This document shows, in pieces, positions 1-8,551 of a stretch of DNA of 64,000 nt. A program made the position numbers and the translations under genes. Origin of the DNA: Sphingomonas sp. Leaf407 (GTDB taxonomy: Bacteria; Pseudomonadota; Alphaproteobacteria; Sphingomonadales; Sphingomonadaceae); NCBI RefSeq assembly GCF_001425385.1, contig NZ_LMQO01000001.1, positions 1,292,501-1,356,500 on the forward strand, read 5' to 3'. The notes below the pieces were generated by a model that saw nothing but the letters and a program-made list of their open reading frames with translations, was not told the DNA's origin and ran no database searches. How positions within the stretch are numbered: the first letter of the stretch is position 1; every line of letters starts with the position of its first letter.

Positions 1-1107
1 GTCGCAGGCATCGTCGCCACGATCCATGAGACGGCGGCGCTTGCGCTCGCCGGACAGGTGAGAATCGCGTTCGATCCGGCGCGCGACCTGATCTTCCATC
101 CGGGGTTCCTGCCCGGGCATCCCAACGCCATGGCGTTCACCGCCGTGCTGGCCGACGGCAGCCGGATCACGCGCCGCTATCACTCGATCGGCGGCGGGGC
201 GATCCGCGCCGAGGGCGAGGCAGCCCCGCGAATCAACCTGACCCTCCCCCATCCCTTCGCGAGCGGTAACGACCTGCTGGCGCTGTGCACCGAGACCCGC
301 CAGTCGATCGCCGAGATCGTCGCCGCCAACGAAGGCGCGTGGCGGCCCGAGGCCGAGACGCACGGCTTTCTCGACGCAGTGCGCGCGGCGATGCTAGCCT
401 CGATCGATCGGGGGTGCGCCGGCAGCGGCGAACTGCCCGGCGGGCTGAAGGTGCAGCGGCGCGCTCGGGCGATCCGCGAGAAGCTGCTCGAACGCGGTCC
501 GCGCAGCGACCCCGGCGTCGTGTTCGAATGGGTCAGCCTGTGGGCGCTGGCGGTGAACGAAGAGAATGCCGCCGGCGGCCGGGTCGTCACCGCGCCGACC
601 AATGGCGCCGCCGGCGTCATCCCGGCGGTGCTGAAATATTACGAGACGTTCGTCCATGGATCGACCCGCGAGGGCAGCCGCGCGCTGTTGATGAGCGCGG
701 CGGCGATCGGCTTTCTTTACAAGCAGAACGCCTCGATCTCGGCCGCCGAGATGGGATGCCAGGGCGAGGTCGGCGTCGCCTGTTCGATGGCGGCGGGCGG
801 CCTTGCCGCCGCGCTCGGCGCGACGCCGGCGCAGGTCGAGAATGCCGCCGAGATCGGCATGGAGCATAACCTCGGCCTCACCTGCGATCCGATCGGCGGG
901 CTGGTGCAGATCCCGTGCATCGAGCGCAACACGATGGGCGCGATCAAGGCGATCAACGCCGCCTATCTGGCGCTGCACGGTGATGGTCGCCACATCGTCA
1001 GTCTCGATCAGGTGATCGAGACCATGCGCCAGACCGGCGAGGACATGAAGAGCCAGTATAAGGAGACCAGCCAGGGTGGCCTGGCGGTCAACGTCGTCGA
1101 ATGTTGA
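1..1107 (+). CDS. sdaA: L-serine ammonia-lyase (L-serine dehydratase), 5' end missing
   Basis: This enzyme deaminates L-serine to pyruvate and ammonia using an oxygen-sensitive [4Fe-4S] cluster. The reading frame is open from base 1, so the gene begins left of the window. About 368 codons are present, against roughly 455 for the single-chain enzyme, so some 90 N-terminal residues are missing. The alpha-domain signature is intact: [18 protein letters not shown], then [28 protein letters not shown] and PCIERN. The cysteines of the last three are the expected cluster ligands. The product ends in a cysteine close to the C-terminus, as the E. coli enzyme does. The stop overlaps the start of the next gene by 7 bases, so the two are probably co-translated. 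Identification is firm; the start cannot be seen. Confidence 0.95.
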   Translation, partial: VAGIVATIHETAALALAGQVRIAFDPARDLIFHPGFLPGHPNAMAFTAVLADGSRITRRYHSIGGGAIRAEGEAAPRINLTLPHPFASGNDLLALCTETRQSIAEIVAANEGAWRPEAETHGFLDAVRAAMLASIDRGCAGSGELPGGLKVQRRARAIREKLLERGPRSDPGVVFEWVSLWALAVNEENAAGGRVVTAPTNGAAGVIPAVLKYYETFVHGSTREGSRALLMSAAAIGFLYKQNASISAAEMGCQGEVGVACSMAAGGLAAALGATPAQVENAAEIGMEHNLGLTCDPIGGLVQIPCIERNTMGAIKAINAAYLALHGDGRHIVSLDQVIETMRQTGEDMKSQYKETSQGGLAVNVVEC

Positions 1108-3134
1108 AGGAAGCCCGTTTGTCCGACCTGCCCGATTTCGCCGTGATCACCCCCGCATCGATCCGTCCGACGCTCGACGCCCTGCTGGCCGAGCGCGATG
1201 CCGCCAGCGTTACCGCGCTGGACGGTCCGCCGACGTTCGCGGCGACTTGGCTGCCGATCGAGCGCGCCGATGTCGCGATCGACAATTTCTGGTCGAGCGT
1301 GTGGCATCTGCATGCGGTGCAGGACAGCCCCGCGATGCGCGCCGCGCATGCGCAGGGGCAGGCGGTGCTGACCGAACGCGGCATCGCCGCGCAACAGGAC
1401 CGGGCGATGTTCGACCGGTTGCGCGCGCTGGCGATCACCCCCGATTTCGCCATGTTGCCCGATGCCGACCGGATCGCGGTCGAACGGTCGATCCGCGACC
1501 GGACGCTGGCGGGCGTCGCGCTGGACGATGCGGCGCGCGATCGGTTCAAGACCGTGGCGACCGAATTGTCGGCATTGCAGACCGAGTTCGCGAGCGCCGT
1601 GCTCGATGCGACCGATGCATGGACGCTGCACCTGACCGACGAGTCGCGACTGGCCGGGCTGGGGCAAGCCGATCGGGCGATGATGGCTGCCGCCGCACAG
1701 GCCCGCGATCTGGAGGGCTGGCTGGTCACGCTGCAACAGCCGAGCGTCGTCGCGGTGCTGACCTTTGCCGAGGACCGCGCGTTGCGCGCCGAGGTCTACC
1801 GCGCCTATGGCACGCGCGCGTCGGATCAGGGGCCGCACGCCGGGCAGTTCGACAATGGCGAGCGGATCCGCCGCATCCTCGCGCTGCGCCACGAGGCCGC
1901 GACGCTGCTGGGGTTCGCCGATCCGGTCGCGCGCTCGCTCAGCACCAAGATGGCCCCCGATGTCGGCGAGGTGCTGGCGTTCCTGCGCGATCTTGCTGCG
2001 CGGGCCAAGCCGCATGCCGAGGCCGAAGTCACCGAATTGCGGGCGTTCGCCGCCGACCATCTGGGGCTCGACGATCTGCAACCATGGGACATCGGCTTCG
2101 TCGGCGACCGGTTGAAGCGCCATGCCCATGCGATCGATCAGGCGGCGATCAAGGCCTATTTCCCGGTCGATCGGGTGCTTGGCGGATGGCAGGCGTTGCT
2201 CGTCCGCCTGTTCGGCGTGACGTTGACCGAGCGGGGCGACGTCGCGACCTATCATCCCGACGTCCGCTATTACGATGTGGCCGATGCGACCGGCGTGTTC
2301 GCCGGACTGTATCTCGACCTGCATGCGCGTGCGGGCAAGAAGGGCGGCGCGTGGATGGCCCCTGCCCGGCCGTTTCTCGACGGTGATTTGCCGAGCCTGC
2401 CGGTCGCCTATCTCGTCTGCAACTTCGCGCCGACCGGAGCGGCCACGCCGCTGCTCAGCCATGACGATGTGACGACGTTGCTCCACGAGACGGGGCATTG
2501 CCTGCATCACCTGTTCACCCGCGTCCCCCGGCCCGACATTTCGGGCACGTCGGGGTTCGAGTGGGACGCGGTCGAGCTGCCCAGCCAGTTGATGGAGGAC
2601 TTCGCGTGGGACGCCGGGGTGCTCGCCGCCATGTCGGGGCATGTCGACACCGGCGAGCCGTTGCCCGACGCGCTGTTCCAGCGGATGCTGGCGGCACGGC
2701 GGTTTCAGTCGGGGATGTTCCTCGTCCGGCAGATCGAGTTCGCGATGTTCGACCTGCTGCTGCACCTGGGCGTCCATGGCGATGATCCGATGGCGGTGAT
2801 CGAATCGGTGCGGGACGAGGTGGCGGTGGTCCGCCCGCCCGAATGGCACCGCTTTCCTCACGCCTTCGCGCATATCTTCGCCGGGGGCTATGCCGCTGGC
2901 TATTATAGCTATTTGTGGGCCGAGCTGCTGGCGGCGGACGGCTTCGCCGCCTTCGCCGAGGCCGGGACCGTCCACCGCGCAACCGGCGACCGGTTGCGGG
3001 CGTGCGTCCTGTCGCAAGGGTCGGTCAGGCCGGCGATCGAGTTGTTCCGGGCGTTCCGGGGGCGCGATCCCGATCCGCAGGCGATGCTGGAGCGGCATGG
3101 ATTGGTCGCACCAGTCGCGCCGGGCGAGGCGTAG
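1101..3134 (+). CDS. prlC: M3 family zinc oligopeptidase, oligopeptidase A-like
   Basis: A cytoplasmic zinc peptidase that would cut short peptides, including cleaved signal peptides, as oligopeptidase A does in E. coli. The 677-residue length matches that enzyme (680). The zinc site is HETGH at residues 462-466, with the third ligand probably Glu492 in the segment [11 protein letters not shown]. The opening residues also follow the OpdA pattern, and no signal peptide is seen. The ATG overlaps the sdaA stop by 7 bases, which suggests translational coupling. Dcp-type dipeptidyl carboxypeptidase is the alternative within family M3; length and N-terminus favour OpdA. Substrate is inferred from the family. 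Confidence 0.87.
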   Translation: MLKEARLSDLPDFAVITPASIRPTLDALLAERDAASVTALDGPPTFAATWLPIERADVAIDNFWSSVWHLHAVQDSPAMRAAHAQGQAVLTERGIAAQQDRAMFDRLRALAITPDFAMLPDADRIAVERSIRDRTLAGVALDDAARDRFKTVATELSALQTEFASAVLDATDAWTLHLTDESRLAGLGQADRAMMAAAAQARDLEGWLVTLQQPSVVAVLTFAEDRALRAEVYRAYGTRASDQGPHAGQFDNGERIRRILALRHEAATLLGFADPVARSLSTKMAPDVGEVLAFLRDLAARAKPHAEAEVTELRAFAADHLGLDDLQPWDIGFVGDRLKRHAHAIDQAAIKAYFPVDRVLGGWQALLVRLFGVTLTERGDVATYHPDVRYYDVADATGVFAGLYLDLHARAGKKGGAWMAPARPFLDGDLPSLPVAYLVCNFAPTGAATPLLSHDDVTTLLHETGHCLHHLFTRVPRPDISGTSGFEWDAVELPSQLMEDFAWDAGVLAAMSGHVDTGEPLPDALFQRMLAARRFQSGMFLVRQIEFAMFDLLLHLGVHGDDPMAVIESVRDEVAVVRPPEWHRFPHAFAHIFAGGYAAGYYSYLWAELLAADGFAAFAEAGTVHRATGDRLRACVLSQGSVRPAIELFRAFRGRDPDPQAMLERHGLVAPVAPGEA

Positions 3135-3159
3135 CACCAGCTACGCCGAGCCGCCCAAG

Positions 3160-3248
3160 GCGCGACCGGCCGGCGGCGCCCAAAGCGCCGTCCGACGACG
3201 CGGGCTTTGCCCGCGGCGTGCCTCCAAAGTTTACAAAGTTCACACTAA
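3160..3248. repeat. Dispersed intergenic repeat, copy A, with CAAAGTT direct repeat
   Basis: Bases 3160-3218 match a segment of two longer repeats at 33820-34010 and 34084-34274, sharing the cores CCGGCCGGCGGCGC, AAAGCGCCGTCCGACGACG and GGGCTTTGCCCG. Right after it, at 3225-3240, lies CAAAGTT-TA-CAAAGTT. The same motif occurs at 34059-34074, but there it is on the 5' side of its repeat. The unit sits between the convergent M3 peptidase and ada-like genes and contains short dyads. It carries no coding signal. It looks like a REP-type non-coding element. Confidence 0.7.
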
Positions 3249-3309
3249 GCACGCTCTGGAGCGAACGTCGCCGGACTTGATGACGGTGTTGATTGATGGG
3301 GCCGGCGTC

Positions 3310-4137
3310 TCAGCCCGACCGAAGTCCATTCCCCGCATCGGACGTTGTGACGCACGGCGGCGATGTAGGACAGCCCGCCGCCAGCGCCCGCTTCGCCGCC
3401 GCGATCGTCCGGCCGAGATCGGCCAACGCTACGCCGTGCAGCGCGACTCGCACCGATCCGCCGCGTCGCTCGATCAACGTCACCGTCCCCTGATCGAGCG
3501 ATAACGTGCCGGGGACGACCGGCGTCGCGCCGGGCGGCAGGGCGAGCAGGACGGTGATCGGCGCGACCGGATCGGCCGGTGCACCGCCCCGCCGCAGCGC
3601 CGAGGGCGGGCGGTCGAACGCGCTCAGAAATACCTCGTTGAAACGGCGGACGCTGCCGAAGCCGGCGGCGAAGGCGATGTCGGTCAGCGACAACGCTGTG
3701 TCATGGATCAGTTGCTTGGCGAGGTTCAGCCGCCGCGTGGCCTCGATCGCCAGCGGCCCCGCGCCGAGATGGCGCTCGAACAGCCGGCGCAGATGCCGGT
3801 CGGTCATGCCGAGCCGGTCAGCGAGATCGACGACGCTCCCCTCCGCCAGCGCGCCTTCGTCGATCAGCCGCAGCGCGCGGTCGATCGAGGCGCGGGTGCC
3901 GACCCATGCCGGGCTGTCGGGCGCGGTTTCGGGGCGGCAGCGCAGACAGGGGCGGAACCCCGCCGCCTGCGCCGCCGCCGCACCGGGATAGAAGCGGGCA
4001 TGCGAGCGCGCCGGGGTGCGCGCCGGGCAGACCGAGCGACAATAGATGCCGGTGGTCGTGACGCCGACGAAGAAACGGCCGTCCATCGCGGGATCGCGCC
4101 GTTCGAGCGCGGCGTAGCAGCTATCGGGATCGAGCAT
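3310..4137 (-). CDS. Ada-type DNA alkylation sensor: metal-binding domain plus AraC HTH, without methyltransferase domain
   Basis: The N-terminal domain (residues 1-75) carries the Ada zinc site: Cys33, Cys37, Cys64 and Cys67, in the same spacing as Cys38, 42, 69 and 72 of E. coli Ada. In Ada, the first cysteine accepts a methyl group from a DNA phosphotriester and turns the protein into an activator. Residues 80-182 are an AraC-type double helix-turn-helix. The C-terminal methyltransferase domain of Ada is absent; a separate Ogt gene lies divergently at 4252. Residues about 192-255 loosely resemble the N-terminal domain of AlkA glycosylase, and the protein stops soon after, so it may be a truncated Ada-AlkA fusion; that part is inference. 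The start at 4137 was chosen because it aligns with the Ada N-terminus; the frame is open further upstream. Confidence 0.8.
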   Translation of the reverse strand: MLDPDSCYAALERRDPAMDGRFFVGVTTTGIYCRSVCPARTPARSHARFYPGAAAAQAAGFRPCLRCRPETAPDSPAWVGTRASIDRALRLIDEGALAEGSVVDLADRLGMTDRHLRRLFERHLGAGPLAIEATRRLNLAKQLIHDTALSLTDIAFAAGFGSVRRFNEVFLSAFDRPPSALRRGGAPADPVAPITVLLALPPGATPVVPGTLSLDQGTVTLIERRGGSVRVALHGVALADLGRTIAAAKRALAAGCPTSPPCVTTSDAGNGLRSG

Positions 4138-4251
4138 GGGTGCGATCCTGCCGGGTCGGGGGTGGCGCGACCAGCGGGAAACGGACCTGACCGTACTGCC
4201 ATGTCCGGTTTCCGCTGGCACGGTCGCGGCGTGCTCGGCACGGTGCGGGTC

Positions 4252-4785
4252 ATGATCCAGCCCTTGCCCCTGTCCGAACACCGCCTGTCGACTCCGATCG
4301 GCGAGGTCGTCCTGCTGACCGATGCCACCGGAACGCTGCGCGCGCTCGACTTCGCCGATTATGATGCGCGGATGCGGCGGCTGCTCGACCGACATTACGG
4401 GGTGGCGGGCTGGTCGATCGCTCCGGCCGCGGCGACCGGCGCTGCCGTCGATGCGGTGACGGCCTATTTCGCGGGGGATCTGACGGCGATCGATTCGCTG
4501 CCGACCGTGACCGGCGGCACCACGTTCCAGCGCGCGGTATGGGCGGCGTTGCGGCGGGTAACGGCGGGCGACACGGTCAGCTATGGCGACATCGCGGCGA
4601 TGATCGACCGACCGAGTGCGGTGCGCGCGGTGGGCATGGCCAATGGCGCGAACCCGGTCGCGATCGTCGTGCCATGCCACCGGATCATCGGTCGCTCCGG
4701 CGCGCTGACCGGCTATGCCGGCGGCGTCGAGCGCAAGCGGTGGTTGCTGGCGCATGAGCGGCGTGACGGGTTGTTCGGGGGATGA
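4252..4785 (+). CDS. ogt: Methylated-DNA–protein-cysteine methyltransferase
   Basis: A suicide repair protein that moves the methyl group from O6-methylguanine (and O4-methylthymine) to its own cysteine. The active site PCHR is at residues 141-144 with Cys142 as acceptor, followed by GALTGYAGGVERK as in the Ogt/AdaB family. The helix-turn-helix DNA-binding part TVSYGDIAAMI lies at 108-117. The length of 177 residues is typical of stand-alone Ogt. The start at 4252 gives the usual N-terminus; in-frame starts at 4201 (ATG) and 4231 (GTG) cannot be excluded. It is transcribed away from the ada-like gene across a 114-base gap, so the sensor probably controls it. Confidence 0.92.
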   Translation: MIQPLPLSEHRLSTPIGEVVLLTDATGTLRALDFADYDARMRRLLDRHYGVAGWSIAPAAATGAAVDAVTAYFAGDLTAIDSLPTVTGGTTFQRAVWAALRRVTAGDTVSYGDIAAMIDRPSAVRAVGMANGANPVAIVVPCHRIIGRSGALTGYAGGVERKRWLLAHERRDGLFGG

Positions 4786-4799
4786 GTCCTGCCCCGACC

Positions 4800-4826
4800 G
4801 TCACCACGGACTTGTTCCGGGGTGAC
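4800..4826. repeat. Short palindromic repeat, CCGGACTTGTTCCGG family
   Basis: A single imperfect palindrome running from GTCACC to GGTGAC around GGACTTGTTCC. The same family forms the paired inverted repeats at 40051-40173 and 42521-42626. It lies between the convergent ogt and rplQ genes, a few bases outside the rplQ terminator. Confidence 0.7.
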
Positions 4827-4861
4827 GATCGGGATGGCGCGCGGCATCGTCGGATCGACCA

Positions 4862-4900
4862 TAAGAAAAAGGGCGGCCGCACCATCGTGCGACCGCCCTT
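4862..4900 (-). terminator. Rho-independent terminator of the ribosomal superoperon
   Basis: On the minus strand the arms AAGGGCGG and CCGCCCTT, extended inward by GTGCG/CGCAC past one mismatch, form a long GC-rich stem followed by TTTTTCTTAT. It begins 24 bases after the rplQ stop and is the strongest terminator of the ribosomal block. Confidence 0.88.
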
Positions 4901-4924
4901 GTCCGGTTCGATCAGGCTGCCCGA

Positions 4925-5347
4925 TCAGGCGGCTTCGTCGAAATCCTCGTCGTTCAGGACCGGGCCCGAATCCTGACCCTTGGCCGACACGTCACGATCG
5001 ACGAACTCGATGATCGCCATCGGCGAGGCGTCCGACGCGCGGATGCCGGCCTTGATGATGCGGGTGTAGCCGCCGTTGCGGTCGGCATAACGGGTCGCCA
5101 ACACGTCGAACAGCTTCACGAGCTGCGCATCGTCGAGCAGCCGGGCATGCGCCAGACGACGGTTGGACAGGCCACCCTTCTTCGCCAGCGTGATGAGCTT
5201 TTCGACGTAGGGGCGCAGTTCCTTCGCCTTGGCGACGGTGGTGGTGATCTGCTCATGCTTGATGAGCGCGGCCGACATGTTGCGGAACAGCGCAATACGA
5301 TGAGCCGAGGTACGTTGCAGCTTACGGCCGCCGACGCGATGACGCAT
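4925..5347 (-). CDS. rplQ: 50S ribosomal protein L17
   Basis: L17 lies near the exit of the peptide tunnel and is the last gene of the alpha operon. The 140-residue product starts [17 protein letters not shown] and contains [20 protein letters not shown], both family signatures. It ends with an acidic tail (residues about 125-140), somewhat longer than the 127-residue E. coli protein. It follows rpoA after a 230-base gap that holds a strong hairpin, and it precedes the terminator at 4862-4900. Confidence 0.97.
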   Translation of the reverse strand: MRHRVGGRKLQRTSAHRIALFRNMSAALIKHEQITTTVAKAKELRPYVEKLITLAKKGGLSNRRLAHARLLDDAQLVKLFDVLATRYADRNGGYTRIIKAGIRASDASPMAIIEFVDRDVSAKGQDSGPVLNDEDFDEAA

Positions 5348-5544
5348 GGGAAAGTCCTTCGTTCGTTAAGGGGCCGTGTCACGGAACCCCAGAGCAGGTG
5401 GCTGTTGGAGGCCGCCACCCGTCGCCTGTCTTCTAGGTGGCGGTTTGGGCCGTCACCGTAGTTCTTCTGCCGGGCGGCCAGCGGCAAAGCCGCTGGCGTC
5501 GGTCGGGTTGGCTGAAAGCCACCCGCCGGCCGGGCTGGTTTTGT

Positions 5545-5572
5545 CTCCGGGGCAAGCTTGCTTGCCCCGGAG
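5545..5572 (-). other. Near-perfect hairpin between rpoA and rplQ
   Basis: CTCCGGGGCAAGC and GCTTGCCCCGGAG are exact complements separated by two bases. The hairpin stands 6 bases after the rpoA stop. No run of T follows on the minus strand, so it looks more like an RNA stability or processing element than a full terminator. Confidence 0.6.
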
Positions 5573-5577
5573 CAAAA

Positions 5578-6642
5578 TCAGCCCATAATCTCCTGTTCGA
5601 GCTTCTTCGCCATTTCCTCGATGTTCTCGGGCGGCCAGCCCGGGATGTCCATGCCGAGGCGCAGACCCATCGAGGAAAGCACTTCCTTGATCTCGTTCAA
5701 GGACTTGCGGCCGAAGTTCGGCGTACGCAGCATCTCGGCCTCGGTCTTCTGAACCAGATCGCCGATGTAGATGATGTTGTCGTTCTTCAGGCAGTTGGCC
5801 GAGCGAACCGACAGTTCGAGCTCGTCGACCTTCTTGAGCAGATAGCGGTTGATCTGGGCGGTGTCGCCCTGACCTTCGCTCTGCGGTGCAGCGACCTGCG
5901 TGCCGGTCGTCGCCGCGCGCGGCAGCGACGAATCGTCGAAGTGGACGAACAGCGCCAACTGATCCTGCAGGATGCGCGCGGCATAGGCGAGCGCGTCCTC
6001 CGGGGTCACGGTGCCGTCGGTTTCAATCGTCAGCGTCAGCTTGTCGTAATCGAGTTCCTGACCGACGCGGGTGTTCTCGACCTTGTAGCTGACCTGACGG
6101 ACCGGCGAATACAGCGCATCGACGGGGATCAGACCGATCGGCGCATCGGCCGGGCGGTTGCCGGCGGCGGGGACATAGCCCTTGCCCACATCCGCGGTCA
6201 GTTCCATGTTCAGCGTCGCGCCATCATCGAGATGGCACAGCACCAGTTCGGGGTTCATCACTTCGATGTCGCCAGTGACGGCGATGTCGCCCGCCTTCAC
6301 TTCGGCCGGGCCGGTGACGGAGAGTTGCAGGCGCTTCGGGCCTTCGCCCTGCATCCTGAGCGCGACCTGCTTCACGTTGAGCACGATGTCGGTCACGTCC
6401 TCGCGGACGCCGGCAAGGCTCGAGAATTCGTGCAGCACATTCTCGATCTTGATCGAGGTGACGGCGGCACCCTGAAGCGACGAGAGCAGCACGCGGCGCA
6501 GCGCGTTGCCGAGCGTCAGGCCGAAACCACGCTCCAGCGGCTCCGCGACGAAAGTCGACCGACGCTTGGGATCGCCACCCGGCTTCTTTTCGAGGCCGCT
6601 GGGCTTCTTGAGTTCCTGCCAGTTCTTAGCGTTGACGGACAC
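5578..6642 (-). CDS. rpoA: DNA-directed RNA polymerase subunit alpha
   Basis: The alpha subunit dimerises through its N-terminal domain to nucleate polymerase assembly; its C-terminal domain binds UP elements and activators. The 354-residue product has the N-terminal domain motif [19 protein letters not shown] near residue 40. The C-terminal domain is near residues 265-330 ([17 protein letters not shown], then [16 protein letters not shown]). It is about 25 residues longer than the E. coli protein, partly through an inserted loop before the C-terminal domain. It sits between rpsK and rplQ, the usual alpha-operon order. Confidence 0.98.
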   Translation of the reverse strand: MSVNAKNWQELKKPSGLEKKPGGDPKRRSTFVAEPLERGFGLTLGNALRRVLLSSLQGAAVTSIKIENVLHEFSSLAGVREDVTDIVLNVKQVALRMQGEGPKRLQLSVTGPAEVKAGDIAVTGDIEVMNPELVLCHLDDGATLNMELTADVGKGYVPAAGNRPADAPIGLIPVDALYSPVRQVSYKVENTRVGQELDYDKLTLTIETDGTVTPEDALAYAARILQDQLALFVHFDDSSLPRAATTGTQVAAPQSEGQGDTAQINRYLLKKVDELELSVRSANCLKNDNIIYIGDLVQKTEAEMLRTPNFGRKSLNEIKEVLSSMGLRLGMDIPGWPPENIEEMAKKLEQEIMG

Positions 6643-6735
6643 GGGCTTCCCCTAGCTTGGCGGCGCGGAAGGGACGGTTCCGCGCCATGAAAGAACAACC
6701 CCGCCGGACGAACCCGGCGGGGGGGCAGGCACGGA

Positions 6736-7125
6736 TCAGACGCGGCGACGCTTCGACGGGCGCACGCCGTTGTGCGGGATCGAGGTCACGTCGCGAATCG
6801 ACGTGATCTGGAAACCGACGGCCTGCAGCGCGCGGAGCGCCGATTCACGGCCCGAACCCGGACCCTTCACTTCGACCTCGAGGGTGCGCACGCCGTGATC
6901 GGCGGCCTTGCGGCCGGCGTCCTCGGCAGCGACCTGCGCGGCGTACGGGGTCGACTTGCGCGAGCCCTTGAAACCCATCGCACCGGCCGACGACCACGAG
7001 ATCGCATTGCCCTGCGCGTCGGTGATCGTAATCATGGTGTTGTTGAAACTGGCGTTCACATGCGCGACGCCGGCGGTGATGTTCTTGCGCTCGCGACGGC
7101 GAAGGCGCTGCGGTTCACGTGCCAT
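6736..7125 (-). CDS. rpsK: 30S ribosomal protein S11
   Basis: S11 forms part of the platform of the 30S subunit next to the mRNA exit. The 129-residue length is standard. Family signatures include [19 protein letters not shown] near the N-terminus, [18 protein letters not shown] in the middle and [18 protein letters not shown] at the end. It lies 105 bases after rpsM, across a gap holding a terminator-like hairpin, and 93 bases before rpoA. The assignment is unambiguous. Confidence 0.98.
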   Translation of the reverse strand: MAREPQRLRRRERKNITAGVAHVNASFNNTMITITDAQGNAISWSSAGAMGFKGSRKSTPYAAQVAAEDAGRKAADHGVRTLEVEVKGPGSGRESALRALQAVGFQITSIRDVTSIPHNGVRPSKRRRV

Positions 7126-7202
7126 TATTGGAAATCCTGACCTGTATAGCGTGGTACGGAGGCCGGGAGGCTGTCAGCCTCGACCCTGCCTCCGGCGGAG
7201 AA

Positions 7203-7229
7203 GAAGAAAAAACGATCCCCCGGATCGTT
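7203..7229 (-). terminator. Terminator-like hairpin just after rpsM
   Basis: On the minus strand AACGATCC and GGATCGTT form a perfect 8-bp stem with a 3-base loop, followed directly by TTTTTCTTC. It begins 2 bases after the rpsM stop yet lies inside the operon, upstream of rpsK and rpoA. It may cut transcript levels partially rather than end the operon. Confidence 0.65.
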
Positions 7230-7230
7230 C

Positions 7231-7599
7231 TTACTTCTTCTTGCCCGCGATCGGCTTCGCCTTGCCCTTGCGGGTGCGCGCATTGGTGTGCGTGCGCTGG
7301 CCGCGGACCGGCAGGCCCTTGCGGTGACGCAGGCCACGATAGCAGGCGAGATCCATCAGGCGCTTGATGTTCATCGCGGTCTGGCGACGCAGATCGCCTT
7401 CCACGGTGTGCGAGGCGTCGATCGCTTCGCGGATCTGGAGCACTTCCTGGTCCGACAGGTCCTGCACGCGACGCTCGGCGGCGATGCCGAGCTGGTCGGT
7501 CAGTTGCTTGGCCTTGGCCGGGCCGATGCCGTGGATATACTGCAGCGCGATGATGACGCGCTTGTTGGTCGGGATATTAACACCCGCGATACGTGCCAT
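7231..7599 (-). CDS. rpsM: 30S ribosomal protein S13
   Basis: S13 sits in the head of the 30S subunit and makes bridges to the 50S subunit and contacts with P-site tRNA. The 122-residue product starts [19 protein letters not shown] and has the helix-two-turn-helix signature [13 protein letters not shown]. Its basic C-terminus [19 protein letters not shown] is also typical. It follows adk after 282 bases. No rpmJ (L36) gene is present in that gap, though in many bacteria rpmJ precedes rpsM. Confidence 0.98.
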   Translation of the reverse strand: MARIAGVNIPTNKRVIIALQYIHGIGPAKAKQLTDQLGIAAERRVQDLSDQEVLQIREAIDASHTVEGDLRRQTAMNIKRLMDLACYRGLRHRKGLPVRGQRTHTNARTRKGKAKPIAGKKK

Positions 7600-7881
7600 G
7601 AATTAGGTTCTCCCAGCTCCACGGGGCACTGCATGGCAGCGGCACCCCATCTCGTAGCGTTGCTTCTTCCGATACGCGCGATGGCAGCGCGCGCAAACAC
7701 GCCGCCGCAAATCATCGGCGTCGGAGTAGAGCGCTACTAGAGAGGGGCCGGGCGTGTGTCAACCGCCGAACGGAACCATTTTCGGGACGAGACGTGGGCG
7801 ATTTGCCACGTGACATCAACCACTTTGCCGCCGGGGCATATCCCCGGGGGTATTCCCTCCCCGATGCGGGGAGGGAAACCG

Positions 7882-8523
7882 TCAATTGTCGAGGATCGTC
7901 GCGATCTGAGCGGTCACGTCGTCCATCGGCGCCATGCCGTCGACCCGCTGGACGAGGCCGCGCGATTCGTAGAGCGGCAGGATCGGCGCGGTCTTGGCGC
8001 GATATTCGACCATGCGGGTACGCACGGTCGCTTCGTTGTCGTCGGGACGGCGCTTGAACTCGGTCGCACCGCACACATCGCACACGCCGTCGACGACGGG
8101 CTGCTTGAACGTGTCGTGATAGCCCGCGCCGCAATTGCCGCAGGTGAAGCGGCCGACGATACGTTCGACCAGCGCATCCTCGTCGACCAGCAGCTCGATG
8201 ACATGGGTCAGCTTGCGACCGCGATGTTCGAGCAGCAGGTCAAGCGCGTCGGCCTGCGCAGCGGTGCGCGGATAGCCGTCGAAGATCGCGCCATCGTCGC
8301 CCAACTGGTCGAGCCGCTCGCCGATCAGTGCCGAGACGATTGCGTCGGACACCAGCTCGCCTGCGTCCATCACCGCCTTGGCCTGCAACCCCACCGGGCT
8401 GCCGGCTTTCACCGCCGCGCGCAGCATGTCGCCGGTCGACAGTTGCACCATGCCACGTGCCTCAAGCCGTGCAGCCTGCGTGCCCTTGCCAGCACCTGGC
8501 GGTCCGAGAAGGATAATATCCAT
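7882..8523 (-). CDS. adk: Adenylate kinase with zinc-type LID domain
   Basis: Catalyses ATP + AMP to 2 ADP and sets the adenylate balance. The P-loop is GPPGAGKGTQ at residues 7-16, followed by the AMP-binding segment LSTGDMLRAA. The LID domain carries two Cys-X2-Cys pairs, in FTCGNCGAGY and GVCDVCGATEF, so it is the zinc-binding type rather than the E. coli type. The product is 213 residues. The start at 8523 places MDIILLGPPG at the N-terminus; an upstream in-frame ATG adds seven non-conserved residues. It follows secY after 28 bases, the classic secY-adk order. Confidence 0.97.
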   Translation of the reverse strand: MDIILLGPPGAGKGTQAARLEARGMVQLSTGDMLRAAVKAGSPVGLQAKAVMDAGELVSDAIVSALIGERLDQLGDDGAIFDGYPRTAAQADALDLLLEHRGRKLTHVIELLVDEDALVERIVGRFTCGNCGAGYHDTFKQPVVDGVCDVCGATEFKRRPDDNEATVRTRMVEYRAKTAPILPLYESRGLVQRVDGMAPMDDVTAQIATILDN

Positions 8524-8551
8524 AGTGTGCCCCCTTGCGCCCATGGACCGG

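Noticed and set aside
1008-3137. A 709-codon open frame on the minus strand opposite the M3 peptidase gene
   Set aside because: It is antisense to a firmly identified peptidase, its product is a low-complexity Arg/His/Gln mix without motifs, and such frames are expected in high-GC DNA.
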